Below, in pieces: positions 7,667-14,943 of a stretch of 16,932 nucleotides of DNA. Position numbers and translations under genes: made by a program. Every line of letters begins with the position of its first letter. Positions within the stretch are counted from its first letter, which is position 1. Source of the stretch: JBLIOB01 sp047639575 (GTDB taxonomy: Bacteria > Bacteroidota > Bacteroidia > Flavobacteriales_D > Parvicellaceae); NCBI GenBank assembly GCA_047639575.1, contig JBLIOB010000071.1, positions 1 to 16,932 of the forward strand. The letters are read 5' to 3'. The notes below the pieces were generated by a model, which worked only from the letters and a program-made list of their open reading frames with translations, did no database searches and had not been told where the DNA came from.

Positions 7667-7822
7667 ATGTTAAAGGCTGGTGCGGCTTATAACCTTAAAA
7701 AGCTGATGAAGTACACACAGAAAAGAGTGAAAAATCAAGTTAATCAGTTGAAAAACACGATCGTTAATATTTTCTTAGGTATAGAAGGAAAACCGAGATC
7801 ATATACACCTCTTATTTTCTGA
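7667..7822 (+). mobile_element. Transposase C-terminal tail (IS1182/IS5-like), truncated
   Basis: The plus strand from 7667 to TGA at 7820-7822 reads MLKAGAAYNLKKLMKYTQKR, then a basic tail. 'AxAYNLKKxLK(F/Y)' near the C-terminus is typical of IS1182-like and related DDE transposases of Bacteroidota. Only about 51 codons remain. The frame continues upstream to 7427, but that part is antisense to the hydrolase fragment and not transposase-like, so the element is cut exactly where the hydrolase sequence begins. GGGTTGTGCATCAGTTAC at 7895-7912 could be its terminal inverted repeat, but I find no partner copy. It marks one edge of the DNA that split the hydrolase gene. Confidence 0.55.
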
Positions 7823-7987
7823 ATAAAACTGAGGAACTGAATAATAAAGTGCGCTTATATCGCCTTAAATGAAGCTTGTATTTGTAGAAAATTAGGGTTG
7901 TGCATCAGTTACTTTTTTAGGCATAGTCCTTCGGACCTAATATCTCTTATGCCTTATTAATAATATTGTTCAAGTTTTACACGACAA

Positions 7988-8635
7988 TCAATTAAAGAGC
8001 CAAGATATTATTAGAAGGCCTAAACCAATACAGGAGCCCATTATTCCTAACGTCAAAAATAATCCAGCACTGCTAGTACTAGCCACACCTGCTATTGCTC
8101 CTATAAGCGCAAAATACCACGTCCAAAATGCTACAATTAAAAATATTAAGCCCAGTCCAAGTAAAATCAGACCTAATTTCACCAATGTTGGCATACCATT
8201 TCTTGGTTCAGTTTCCTCTTTCGATTCATCTTTTCTTTCTTTGATTATCTGCTTAATTTCTAAATTGGAAATTGTTGAGATTTCAGAAGTAAACAATTTT
8301 CTATTATTCACAATCGTTGAGGAAGCGTTTTTTTTATTCGATAACTCCAAGAGAGGCATTTCATCATTATTCTCGATATCTATAGAGGCAACTGCCGGAT
8401 TATCATCGTCATTATACGAGTTGACATCACTCAAAGTAGTTGCTTTAGCTAAATCCTCCGATTTTAAAGTATCGCTAAAAACATTCTTATTGTTAACTCT
8501 ATTTTTCAAAGATAAATCTACACCCTTCCAATTAATGTTAAATCCACCTCTATAGTGTCTCTTCTGAATAGAACAAGAATTCATAATTATGAACACACAT
8601 AAAAACGATATAGTTAAAAGAACATTTTTTTTCAT
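7988..8635 (-). CDS. Lipoprotein with C-terminal membrane segments, function unknown
   Basis: A 215-residue protein. The start at 8635 is chosen because MKKNVLLTISFLCVFIIMNSC is a textbook lipoprotein signal with Cys21 as the lipidated residue; an upstream in-frame start at 8686 would put 17 residues ahead of it. After the Cys comes SIQKRHYRGGFNINW, a motif seen at the N-terminus of many small Flavobacteriia lipoproteins. Residues about 40-147 are polar, low-complexity and rich in Asn, Asp, Lys and Glu, likely a disordered spacer. Residues 150-215 are strongly hydrophobic and glycine-rich, with two or three membrane segments (LGLILLGLGLIFLIVAFW and LFLTLGIMGSCIGLGLLI). No function can be assigned. 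It is intact and lies between the two halves of the split hydrolase, so it may have arrived with that insertion. Confidence 0.75.
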   Translation of the reverse strand: MKKNVLLTISFLCVFIIMNSCSIQKRHYRGGFNINWKGVDLSLKNRVNNKNVFSDTLKSEDLAKATTLSDVNSYNDDDNPAVASIDIENNDEMPLLELSNKKNASSTIVNNRKLFTSEISTISNLEIKQIIKERKDESKEETEPRNGMPTLVKLGLILLGLGLIFLIVAFWTWYFALIGAIAGVASTSSAGLFLTLGIMGSCIGLGLLIISWLFN

Positions 8636-8746
8636 AGCTAAATAATTAAAGTCTTCTGCGATAATAAAAAGAATAATACGAATCAAAAACGGCTTAAGGC
8701 CTAATTTATCAAAAAATTAATTTTTTCATTTCAGAAAAGTCATTTT

Positions 8747-8875
8747 TTAGATCTTTTTGACAGGACGTAATACCAGCAGGTTGTACCATTTATAATTGTA
8801 ATACCCGTATGCCTTAGAACGCACATGCCGAAACACCAGACAGTCCACGTATACGGAAGTCTTAACGCCATTTCC
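8747..8875 (-). pseudogene. Coding-like remnant, unrecognised
   Basis: Forty-two open minus-strand codons after a TGA (8876-8878), ending at TAA 8747-8749, read GNGVKTSVYVDCLVFRHVRS, then KAYGYYNYKWYNLLVLRPVKK. The aromatic and basic pattern is protein-like. There is no start codon. A second overlapping minus-strand frame is also open here, which weakens the call. The region sits upstream of the lipoprotein gene inside the inserted DNA. Confidence 0.25.
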
Positions 8876-8955
8876 TCAGCAAAGAACAAGTTACAAAAAT
8901 TATAATTATCGAACGAAGCTCACGTTTCTTTCATCTTAACTGAGTTACTTGCATA

Positions 8956-9072
8956 CTATAATGCCAGACTGTTTAAAAAAAAGCCAAAAACAGCGATGAG
9001 AACCAAAATCATTTTCGATTTCCCTCTTCGAGCAATCTCCTTATCTTCACGGCTACACCCCCCCCCCTCCAT
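8956..9072 (-). pseudogene. Small membrane-segment frame entered through the G-tract
   Basis: From an ATG at 9072 the minus strand reads MEGGGCSREDKEIARRGKSK, then MILVLIAVFGFFLNSLAL and a TAG at 8956-8958 (38 codons). The part after the homopolymer (REDKEIARRGKSKM plus a transmembrane helix) resembles the N-terminus of small Flavobacteriia membrane proteins; the part before it is out-of-frame hydrolase sequence. It is therefore most likely a scrap of another gene fused at the junction, not a native small protein. Loss of one base in the G-tract would fuse it in frame to the hydrolase N-terminus. Confidence 0.3.
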
Positions 9073-9169
9073 TATGAAGAAAAAGCATCGCCTGCCCTTT
9101 GCCTTCATCAACGTAATTAATATTAACGCCATTGCATTTAATCGTCAATTCAGGAGGTGAAATAATCAT
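9053..9169 (-). pseudogene. Alpha/beta hydrolase, N-terminal fragment (start of interrupted seventh operon gene)
   Basis: Starting at an ATG that overlaps the sulfotransferase stop (ATGA, 9166-9169), the minus strand encodes 38 residues: MIISPPELTIKCNGVNINYV, then DEGKGQAMLFLHNGGGGV, then TAG. 'NG..INYVDEGKGQA.LFLH' is the standard first two strands and oxyanion loop (HN/HG-G) of alpha/beta hydrolases. A GGAGA ribosome-binding site lies 3 bases upstream of the ATG. The frame is lost in a run of ten G (plus strand C9058-9067). The remaining body of such an enzyme, in the right orientation and order, is at 7102-7665. I infer one gene, translationally coupled as gene 7 of the operon, broken by a 1.4-kb insertion/rearrangement that also removed about 60 residues. 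Confidence 0.75.
9058..9067. repeat. Ten-base C:G homopolymer at the hydrolase break
   Basis: Ten consecutive C on the plus strand (G on the coding strand), the only such run in an otherwise AT-rich window. It begins inside the glycine codons of the hydrolase HNGGG loop and ends at the junction with unrelated DNA. Such tracts slip easily during replication or sequencing. Confidence 0.9.
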
Positions 9170-10302
9170 ATATCTCCGGGTAATATAAATCCTAGTTCCA
9201 AAGCAAGTTCCGGACGATCTACACCAATAGTACGATCATATTTATTTCGACTTTTAAACGTTTTTGACATTAGGGCATTTTCAGCCAAAACCTTTTTAAA
9301 ATCATCCTCCATTTGAAGTCCTAAAAAGGAATATATAGATTCAATTAATCCTTCTAATTCCGTTGTGATATTAGTGTAAGGCGCTACAAAAGCATCTTGC
9401 TGATAGTCTTCTACAATTGAGCGACAAGACATCTGATACCAGCGAATCATTAAATCTTTGGTTCGATCAATTAAAGGGTTAGGCGGAGCAATATTCGCGA
9501 AAACATTATAGATATTCTTGTTCAAACTAATGGTCGAAGGAATTGTATCGGCAGGAGTTCGGTAAGTGTAAAGCAATTTTGCTTTTGGGAAAGTTTGTTT
9601 TAATGAGGTTAACTTTGCAACAAACGAAGGGTTTTTAGACAGAAACTGCTTTGAGCCGGAACCTCCGAATACAAGCAAATGTCGCTGAACGCAACGTTTA
9701 TAAAAGCCCATTATTCTTGCTCGTTTTTTAGCACTCAACTGTTCATCGAACAATAACAGATCGTCCATTTTATCGGTGCCTGGAAAAACATAAAAAAGGT
9801 AAACAGAAGAGAAAATGTAAATCAATAAAACTTCGTCCTCTTCAGGTTTTGACAAGGACATGTCATGAATGCCTTTTAGCTTGCCAAAAAACCATCGATC
9901 AAGGAGCTTGGAAAATGCCAGTAAAGGCGAACCAATTAATCGATCCAAGTATATAAACCCGAAGTAAAAATATTTTTGAATAATGGACGGAGCAAAAATC
10001 AACTCCCACATTTTAAAGCTTGTAAATTGACTTTTGTCTTGTGCTAAAGTTTGATACAAAAGTGTTGTTCCCGTTCTAGGAACACCTACAATAAAAACGG
10101 TCTTATCAGTTTTTACTTTTCGATACCAAAAGAAAAGAACTTCATCCAAGAGCATAAAAAACCAGTTAATGGAAATGGTAATCGTAAGCACAGGAAACAA
10201 TCCGAAGATGACAATGAACCTTCTGAATGATGTTTTCCGTAGTCCTTTTTTCAGACTAAAGCTTTCTGCCATCAGTTTTAATATGAGAATTAGACCGCTC
10301 AT
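9166..10302 (-). CDS. PAPS-dependent sulfotransferase (Sulfotransfer_3-like), membrane-associated
   Basis: The 378-residue protein transfers a sulfuryl group from PAPS to an acceptor hydroxyl or amine. The 5'-phosphosulfate loop is FIVGVPRTGTTLLYQTL at 70-86 (P-loop G73-T80). The 3'-phosphate site is TYRTPADTIPS, with Arg248 and Ser256, and HDMSLSKPEEDE at about 146-157 matches the conserved H-x(n)-PEED region. A long hydrophobic stretch before the P-loop (about 29-59, ending in WFF...LFF) suggests membrane attachment, fitting a lipid acceptor. Start 10302 is chosen because it gives an ATGA overlap with the desaturase stop; another in-frame ATG at 10317 would overlap by 19 bases. Its stop overlaps the hydrolase start by 4 bases. 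The acceptor is probably the product of the operon. Confidence 0.85.
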   Translation of the reverse strand: MSGLILILKLMAESFSLKKGLRKTSFRRFIVIFGLFPVLTITISINWFFMLLDEVLFFWYRKVKTDKTVFIVGVPRTGTTLLYQTLAQDKSQFTSFKMWELIFAPSIIQKYFYFGFIYLDRLIGSPLLAFSKLLDRWFFGKLKGIHDMSLSKPEEDEVLLIYIFSSVYLFYVFPGTDKMDDLLLFDEQLSAKKRARIMGFYKRCVQRHLLVFGGSGSKQFLSKNPSFVAKLTSLKQTFPKAKLLYTYRTPADTIPSTISLNKNIYNVFANIAPPNPLIDRTKDLMIRWYQMSCRSIVEDYQQDAFVAPYTNITTELEGLIESIYSFLGLQMEDDFKKVLAENALMSKTFKSRNKYDRTIGVDRPELALELGFILPGDI

Positions 10303-10667
10303 TTTAACTCGCTCCAAGGGATTAGTTTCTTTTGTTTCTCATCCCAGACTTTACATCTTATACACTCCATTATTTTTGAGAAATAGATAGGCTTAGGCGT
10401 AAAGTATTCATCGGTAAGTTTCGCTGCCTTGTGCAATTTGTAAAATGGAATTTTAGCATTTAAATGATGGATGTGATGATAGCCAACGTTCCCAGTTACA
10501 AGCCTCATAACAGGACTAAATTTTAGGTAGGAACTTCCCAAGAGCAAAGCTAGAAGTAGAATAACTAGTCCTGCAAAAACCCAGAACGACTTTCCGTTTT
10601 CTGGAGATTGCAATTTCCTCAGAGATTCTAAAATTTGGTTTTTATGTAGCTGTAAATTCGGGTCCAT
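10299..10667 (-). CDS. Fatty acid desaturase with large in-frame internal deletion (likely inactive)
   Basis: Only 122 residues, against about 330-350 for the family. Residues 1-43 (IRKL-like helix, then ENGKSFWVFAGLVILLLALL) look like a desaturase N-terminus. From residue 44 the sequence jumps to the C-terminal third: GSSYLKFSPVMRLVTGNVGY, then HHIHHLNAKIPFYKL (third histidine box HHIHH at 64-68). Histidine boxes one (HDxxH) and two (HxxHH) and the intervening membrane helices are missing, without any frameshift. A di-iron site cannot form, so membrane desaturase activity should be absent. The frame, the ATG directly after the KAS III stop (TAAATG) and the ATGA overlap with the sulfotransferase are intact, so translation coupling is preserved. 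The deletion is inferred from family architecture; a repurposed short protein is the alternative. Confidence 0.75.
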   Translation of the reverse strand: MDPNLQLHKNQILESLRKLQSPENGKSFWVFAGLVILLLALLLGSSYLKFSPVMRLVTGNVGYHHIHHLNAKIPFYKLHKAAKLTDEYFTPKPIYFSKIMECIRCKVWDEKQKKLIPWSELK

Positions 10668-11657
10668 TTAGTACGTAAATAATACAGCTCCTATTGAAAA
10701 CCCTGCAGAAGTTCCGCAAATTAAGCAAGATTGCCCACGCTTTAATTTCCCTTCTGATATTGCATCGAATAGTGACATTGGGATAGAGGCCGAAATACAA
10801 TTACCATGTGTCTCAAGGTTCCCATAAAAACGTTCGTCTTTGAATGGATACATATTTCGAAAAATGCCAACTCCGGCTTTCGATGCTTGATGAGGAATCA
10901 CTAAGTCTATATCCGTAATAGTAGTATTGAGGCCTTCAAAAAACCAAGACATAAATCCTGGGATCTTCTTTTTTGCTAGGCGTAAAAGCCTTTTTCCGTT
11001 CATATGAAAAGAGTGCATTTCTGCATCATACGGATGGTCTTTGAAGAAATACTTATTTCCACCGCCTTTAATAATAGTATCATGTACTCCTTCCGAATAA
11101 GTCTTAATACCACCATGAACGAATCCTCTTTCCGAAGTTTCGTCATAGGATAAAATAAAAGAGGCTGCTCCATCTCCGAAGAGCGTAAGTGTTTCCCATT
11201 TATTCGGGTCTATTCCTTTAGAGGCTATCTCAGAAGAAACAATTGCAATGTGCTTGTATTGAGTTCCATCAAGTAATTTGGAGGCCATTTCAAAAGCACT
11301 TACAAAACTTAAGCAAGTTGAATCAATATCCATCGTGCCTACACTACTCGTATCTTCAATTTCGCTTTTAATAATGCTTGAATTGCTAGGAAGTGGATAA
11401 TCATAAGTTGCCGAGGCTGAAATGATTAAATCTAAATCAGAAGCTTGAATCTTTGCATCGGCAAGCGCTTGTTTCAATGCATTTGCACCCATAGATCCGT
11501 TACTTTCAGATGTGGCGTGGTGGCGAGTTTTAACCCCAGAATAACGTTCAGACCAACCAAGCGGCAATCCGTGCTTTTCCTCCAGTTCAGCCGAGTTAAC
11601 AAGCTGTGGGAGATACTTACCCATGCCCGTAATTTTAATTTTTCTTGCTGTATTCAT
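10668..11657 (-). CDS. 3-oxoacyl-ACP synthase III family condensing enzyme (FabH/OleA-like)
   Basis: A 329-residue thiolase-fold condensing enzyme. The catalytic triad is visible: Cys115 in DIDSTCLSFVSAF, His256 in VIPHQASK and Asn286 in HGNCISASIP. GDGAASFIL at 161-169 and the C-terminal CGTSAGFSIGAVLFTY are standard FabH-family strands. Housekeeping FabH primes fatty acid synthesis from acetyl-CoA. This copy sits in a biosynthetic operon with an adenylating enzyme and an epimerase-type reductase, which favours a dedicated Claisen condensation of activated long acyl chains, as in OleA, or loading of an unusual starter. It starts 23 bases inside the upstream adenylating gene and its stop touches the desaturase ATG. 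Assignment to family is firm; substrate is inferred. Confidence 0.88.
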   Translation of the reverse strand: MNTARKIKITGMGKYLPQLVNSAELEEKHGLPLGWSERYSGVKTRHHATSESNGSMGANALKQALADAKIQASDLDLIISASATYDYPLPSNSSIIKSEIEDTSSVGTMDIDSTCLSFVSAFEMASKLLDGTQYKHIAIVSSEIASKGIDPNKWETLTLFGDGAASFILSYDETSERGFVHGGIKTYSEGVHDTIIKGGGNKYFFKDHPYDAEMHSFHMNGKRLLRLAKKKIPGFMSWFFEGLNTTITDIDLVIPHQASKAGVGIFRNMYPFKDERFYGNLETHGNCISASIPMSLFDAISEGKLKRGQSCLICGTSAGFSIGAVLFTY

Positions 11658-12942
11658 TTCTTATACGTCTTAATTTGGCCATGCTTTCCTTTTGAAAGGT
11701 TTCGGACAGGCTGATTTTAACAGCGTTAATGGCTTGGTCGGCCAAAAAAGCGGTTAGGTGATGCTGCACTTTATCAAAATCAGCGTCCCGATTAGAGCTT
11801 TCTAAATACACTTCAATATGATCTGAAGCAATTTGGGTAGCAGCGTAAAACTTTATATCATCTGATGCTTTTACAATGTTCCTACGAACAAAGTCTGGGT
11901 AAATATTAACCTCTTCATTCGAGTTATTGATGAATCGCATTACGTCATCAGAACGCCCTTCTATTTGCTCAATAGCAAGTGTTTTCCTACCGCATTTGCA
12001 TGATTCTTTTTCGATAATAATATCGTTCAATTCGTACCTTACAACAGGTTGAGTCGTTCTGTATAAATCAGTAATGATAGGGTGAAAACGATTTTTGGTT
12101 TCGTCCAAATAGTTTCGTTCGATGATTAGAAAGTCTTCATTAAAATGTAAAACTCCCTCCTCGCAGGTTGCCGCTAAGAACCCTTCCGTACACTGATATA
12201 CTTGGTGGATTTTTTGCTTAAAAGTGGCCTCGAAGTAGGCTTTATCAGCAGGGTCAAGCACTTCAGCAACAGATATAATTTTGCACGTATTGAGCAGAAG
12301 TTCTTTAGCAACTACCGCATCCGCTATTCCTTTTAAAATACTTGGCTGGGCAACTAAAATGTTGGGCTGATATTGAGCTAGTAAAGCAAGGTTTTCCTTT
12401 TCGGGTTTAATCAAATCGAAAAATTTGAAATCCAGAATTGAGGAGTTAACAGATTCGTATAATTCACTATTCGAGCGCAGAAAAAAAGCTACTTTTCTCT
12501 TTTTCAATTGAAAGCCAATTACTCGGTCTAAAATTGCCGCTACCCACTTCGCGCGTTCCTTTTCATTGGCCATGAATATTCCTCGATTTCCACTTGTGCC
12601 TGTCGAAAGTCCAATTGTTACCCCGTTTATTTCAGAACTAAAGTCTCGGGAAGTTTCTGCGTTTAAAGCAACCCTAAAGGCATCTTTTTTCTTAATTCCA
12701 GCCGTATTTATATTATCCAACTGGGCCATGAATATTTCTTTGTTAATTACGGGGTAGGAATTGAGTGCGGCTCCTTCATTAGATAGTTGAGCATAGAACG
12801 GTGATTGCTTCAGTTCGTGCTGAAGATCATCCCATCGCTTAGCTTGGAGCTTAGTTATTCGACTACGGTCATAACTTGCTTTTCGGCTTCTTTTGAAACC
12901 GATCAGATTAGATATGATGGCGCCTTTAAAGCCCATCTTCAT
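11635..12942 (-). CDS. Adenylate-forming enzyme (F390-synthetase/PaaK-like clade)
   Basis: A 435-residue member of the AMP-forming ligase superfamily, shorter than classical acyl-CoA ligases and like the 'F390 synthetase-related / putative adenylate-forming' clade. Motifs: ATP P-loop TIGLSTGTSGNRGIF at 109-123; VYQCTEGF (A5) at 248-255; TDLYRTTQPVVRYELNDI (A7-like) at 291-308; CKCGR at 315-319; EGRSDD (A8 hinge) at 328-333; and a basic C-terminal KESMAKLRRIRN. It should activate a carboxylate as acyl-AMP, passing it on to CoA, ACP or an internal nucleophile; in the Ole pathway a related fold (OleC) closes beta-hydroxy acids to beta-lactones. It overlaps the MBL gene stop by 17 bases and the KAS III start by 23, so the genes are co-translated. 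Confidence 0.85.
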   Translation of the reverse strand: MKMGFKGAIISNLIGFKRSRKASYDRSRITKLQAKRWDDLQHELKQSPFYAQLSNEGAALNSYPVINKEIFMAQLDNINTAGIKKKDAFRVALNAETSRDFSSEINGVTIGLSTGTSGNRGIFMANEKERAKWVAAILDRVIGFQLKKRKVAFFLRSNSELYESVNSSILDFKFFDLIKPEKENLALLAQYQPNILVAQPSILKGIADAVVAKELLLNTCKIISVAEVLDPADKAYFEATFKQKIHQVYQCTEGFLAATCEEGVLHFNEDFLIIERNYLDETKNRFHPIITDLYRTTQPVVRYELNDIIIEKESCKCGRKTLAIEQIEGRSDDVMRFINNSNEEVNIYPDFVRRNIVKASDDIKFYAATQIASDHIEVYLESSNRDADFDKVQHHLTAFLADQAINAVKISLSETFQKESMAKLRRIRNEYSKKN

Positions 12943-13774
12943 CTTTACTTAATTGAATCAATGGATTGCAAGTCTCGTTACAATGTGTTGGAATAATTAT
13001 TGTTTCAGGATTTGCTAGATGATAATTTTGAAGTCTTTTCAGAGAGTCTTTAAAGTCTGCCCAAGAATCAAAAAACAGTTTTACAATTGGGTTTGGTAAG
13101 GCGTATTCTTGATAAGACTTTTTCAGCCATGCTGAATCAGCAGCTAAAAAATAGTGTCCTTTATTGGTTTTAATTTCAGCCGCATATTGCCCTGCAGCAT
13201 GTCCCGGTATGCTATGTACAAGAATTGATTCGTCACCGAATAAATCGTAGCTCTTTTGAAAGAAGTCTCCCTCTATTTTTTGGCCAATATCTTCGAAGAA
13301 AAGCGTTCGCTCCGAGAAATCTTCGGGCAATAAATTAGTAAGTAGGCCTTTTGCCACTGCCCTTAACCCCCTTAATTTATGGACTTGATTATAGGCTGGT
13401 TTAGAACAGTAAAATGTAGCGTTTGGAAAGTCTTTTAATCCTCCTACATGATCTGCATGGAAATGAGAAACGATTATATGTTCGATTGATTTGGGGTTAA
13501 TATTTCGAGCCAGAAGTTGGGCTTTAACTTCTTCTTCTGGTTTGATGCAAACCTTGGTAATTTTAGCATAAATAGAACCGGGAAATGTTGAGGTAACTTC
13601 GTGAAACCGCTCCGTATACCCTGTGTCAAAAAGAACCCATCCCTTTTCAGGGTGCTTAATTAGTGCGAAAACTGCGTTAAAGGGAATTTCTTTTTTCCTA
13701 CCTCCTTTAATAGCGTGATGCTCTTTGGCATAACAATAACCAGCAGTACCTAATATGAGTTTCACCTGCTTCAT
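12926..13774 (-). CDS. MBL-fold metallohydrolase (lactonase/thioesterase-like)
   Basis: A 282-residue metallo-beta-lactamase-fold enzyme with a full dinuclear metal site: SHFHADH at 103-109 gives His104, His106, Asp108 and His109; PGHAAGQ gives His192; AADS gives Asp213; and PTHC gives His264. VLFDTGYTERF near residue 47 and the overall spacing resemble AHL-lactonase-like members (AiiA group). There is no signal peptide, so it acts in the cytoplasm. In this operon it may hydrolyse a thioester or lactone intermediate; some polyketide systems use MBL-fold thioesterases for release. It overlaps the epimerase stop by 4 bases (ATGA). Family call is firm; role is inferred. Confidence 0.87.
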   Translation of the reverse strand: MKQVKLILGTAGYCYAKEHHAIKGGRKKEIPFNAVFALIKHPEKGWVLFDTGYTERFHEVTSTFPGSIYAKITKVCIKPEEEVKAQLLARNINPKSIEHIIVSHFHADHVGGLKDFPNATFYCSKPAYNQVHKLRGLRAVAKGLLTNLLPEDFSERTLFFEDIGQKIEGDFFQKSYDLFGDESILVHSIPGHAAGQYAAEIKTNKGHYFLAADSAWLKKSYQEYALPNPIVKLFFDSWADFKDSLKRLQNYHLANPETIIIPTHCNETCNPLIQLSKDEDGL

Positions 13775-14766
13775 GCGTCTTTTTTATACCAATTTGTAAA
13801 CTCGTCAATTGCCTCAGCCGTATTCATTTTTGGAGTGTAATTGAGCAATCTTTTTGCTTTAGAAATGTCCATGGTGAATGTCTTAGCTAAAATCCCTACG
13901 CTGTATTTCGTAAGAACAGGCTCTCCTTTTTCAGGGTGTTTACGGGCTTTAGATTCCATTGAAGAAGCTACCAAGTACACTAAACCATAAGGAATCTTTT
14001 TCGAAGAGAACTTCATGTTTAGGCGATCTAATACCGTGCGAACGGAATCCCATAAATAGACTGGTTCTCCATTACTGATATTGTATGTTTGATTAACTGC
14101 TTCTCCTTCTGCCTCAATAGAAAGTTGAATAGCATCCACCACATTACTGACTGCCGTTAGGTCCACTTTATTTTTGCCATTTCCGACTATTTTAAGTCGT
14201 CCTTCTTCATAAGCTCGAATTAATCGAGGCATGATTACAGTATCACCTCTTCCAGTTAAAGCTCGTGGTCTAAGTATGACAAAATTTAGCTGACTTTTTT
14301 CTAGCAGTAATTCGGCATCCCTTTTAGTGCTTGCGTAATTATTAACCAGCGGATTGGGAAGCGGATCACTTTCTTTAATGTTTGTTCTGTTTTTAAAATT
14401 GAAGTAGAGACTAGGTGTTGAGATAAAAACAAATCGCTCTACTTTTTCCCTTTCGGCAGCCTGGATTAGCAGTTCTTGCGGCACCAGATTTGCGAGTCGA
14501 AATTCTTCTTTAGTTCCCCAAGGAGATGAAAGGGCTGCGCAATGAATAATAATGTCAACCCCCTTAGCAATAGTATTTACGAATTCAGGATTAGTAAGAT
14601 CACCAAGTATGTATTCGACCAAATTATGGTCTACTATCATCCCAGGCTTTTTTGATCTCCCAGTTGCAATTATTTTCATTACACTAGGGTCTTTGGCATA
14701 CCGTTCTAGCGTTCTAAAGCCTAAAAATCCTGTTGCTCCTGTAATTAATATGGTCTTCTTTTCCAT
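13771..14766 (-). CDS. NAD(P)-dependent epimerase/3beta-HSD-like reductase (OleD-like)
   Basis: A 331-residue extended short-chain dehydrogenase. The dinucleotide-binding motif TGATGFLG is at 9-16, and HCAALSSPWG follows at 75-84. The active site has Thr117/Ser119 in FISTPSLYF and Tyr144-x-x-x-Lys148 in NYASTKRD; LRPRALTGRGD is the usual substrate-side segment. The subgroup is that of 3beta-hydroxysteroid dehydrogenase/isomerases and the OleD 2-alkyl-3-oxoalkanoate reductase. It therefore probably reduces the beta-keto product of the neighbouring condensing enzyme to a beta-hydroxy acid. It is the first gene of the overlapped operon. The 177-base gap upstream, after the FkbM gene, shows no clear TAnnTTTG box. 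Confidence 0.87.
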   Translation of the reverse strand: MEKKTILITGATGFLGFRTLERYAKDPSVMKIIATGRSKKPGMIVDHNLVEYILGDLTNPEFVNTIAKGVDIIIHCAALSSPWGTKEEFRLANLVPQELLIQAAEREKVERFVFISTPSLYFNFKNRTNIKESDPLPNPLVNNYASTKRDAELLLEKSQLNFVILRPRALTGRGDTVIMPRLIRAYEEGRLKIVGNGKNKVDLTAVSNVVDAIQLSIEAEGEAVNQTYNISNGEPVYLWDSVRTVLDRLNMKFSSKKIPYGLVYLVASSMESKARKHPEKGEPVLTKYSVGILAKTFTMDISKAKRLLNYTPKMNTAEAIDEFTNWYKKDA

Positions 14767-14943
14767 TGTTTGACTTAAAGATGAATGAAATAATTGGGAA
14801 GAAACCTAGTGTTATGGATATAAAAAATAGATATACGTATACTGAAATCAGGTAATTTTTGGCTGGTTAATTCCACTTGGGGCTTTGAACAAATGAGTTC
14901 AAGCGCTTAGACGTCCTAATTATACGTAGTGCAGAAAAGTTAA

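Noticed and set aside
10303..10317. Sulfotransferase start at 10317
   Set aside because: The ATG at 10302 forms the same ATGA overlap used elsewhere in the operon; the extra five residues are not conserved-looking.
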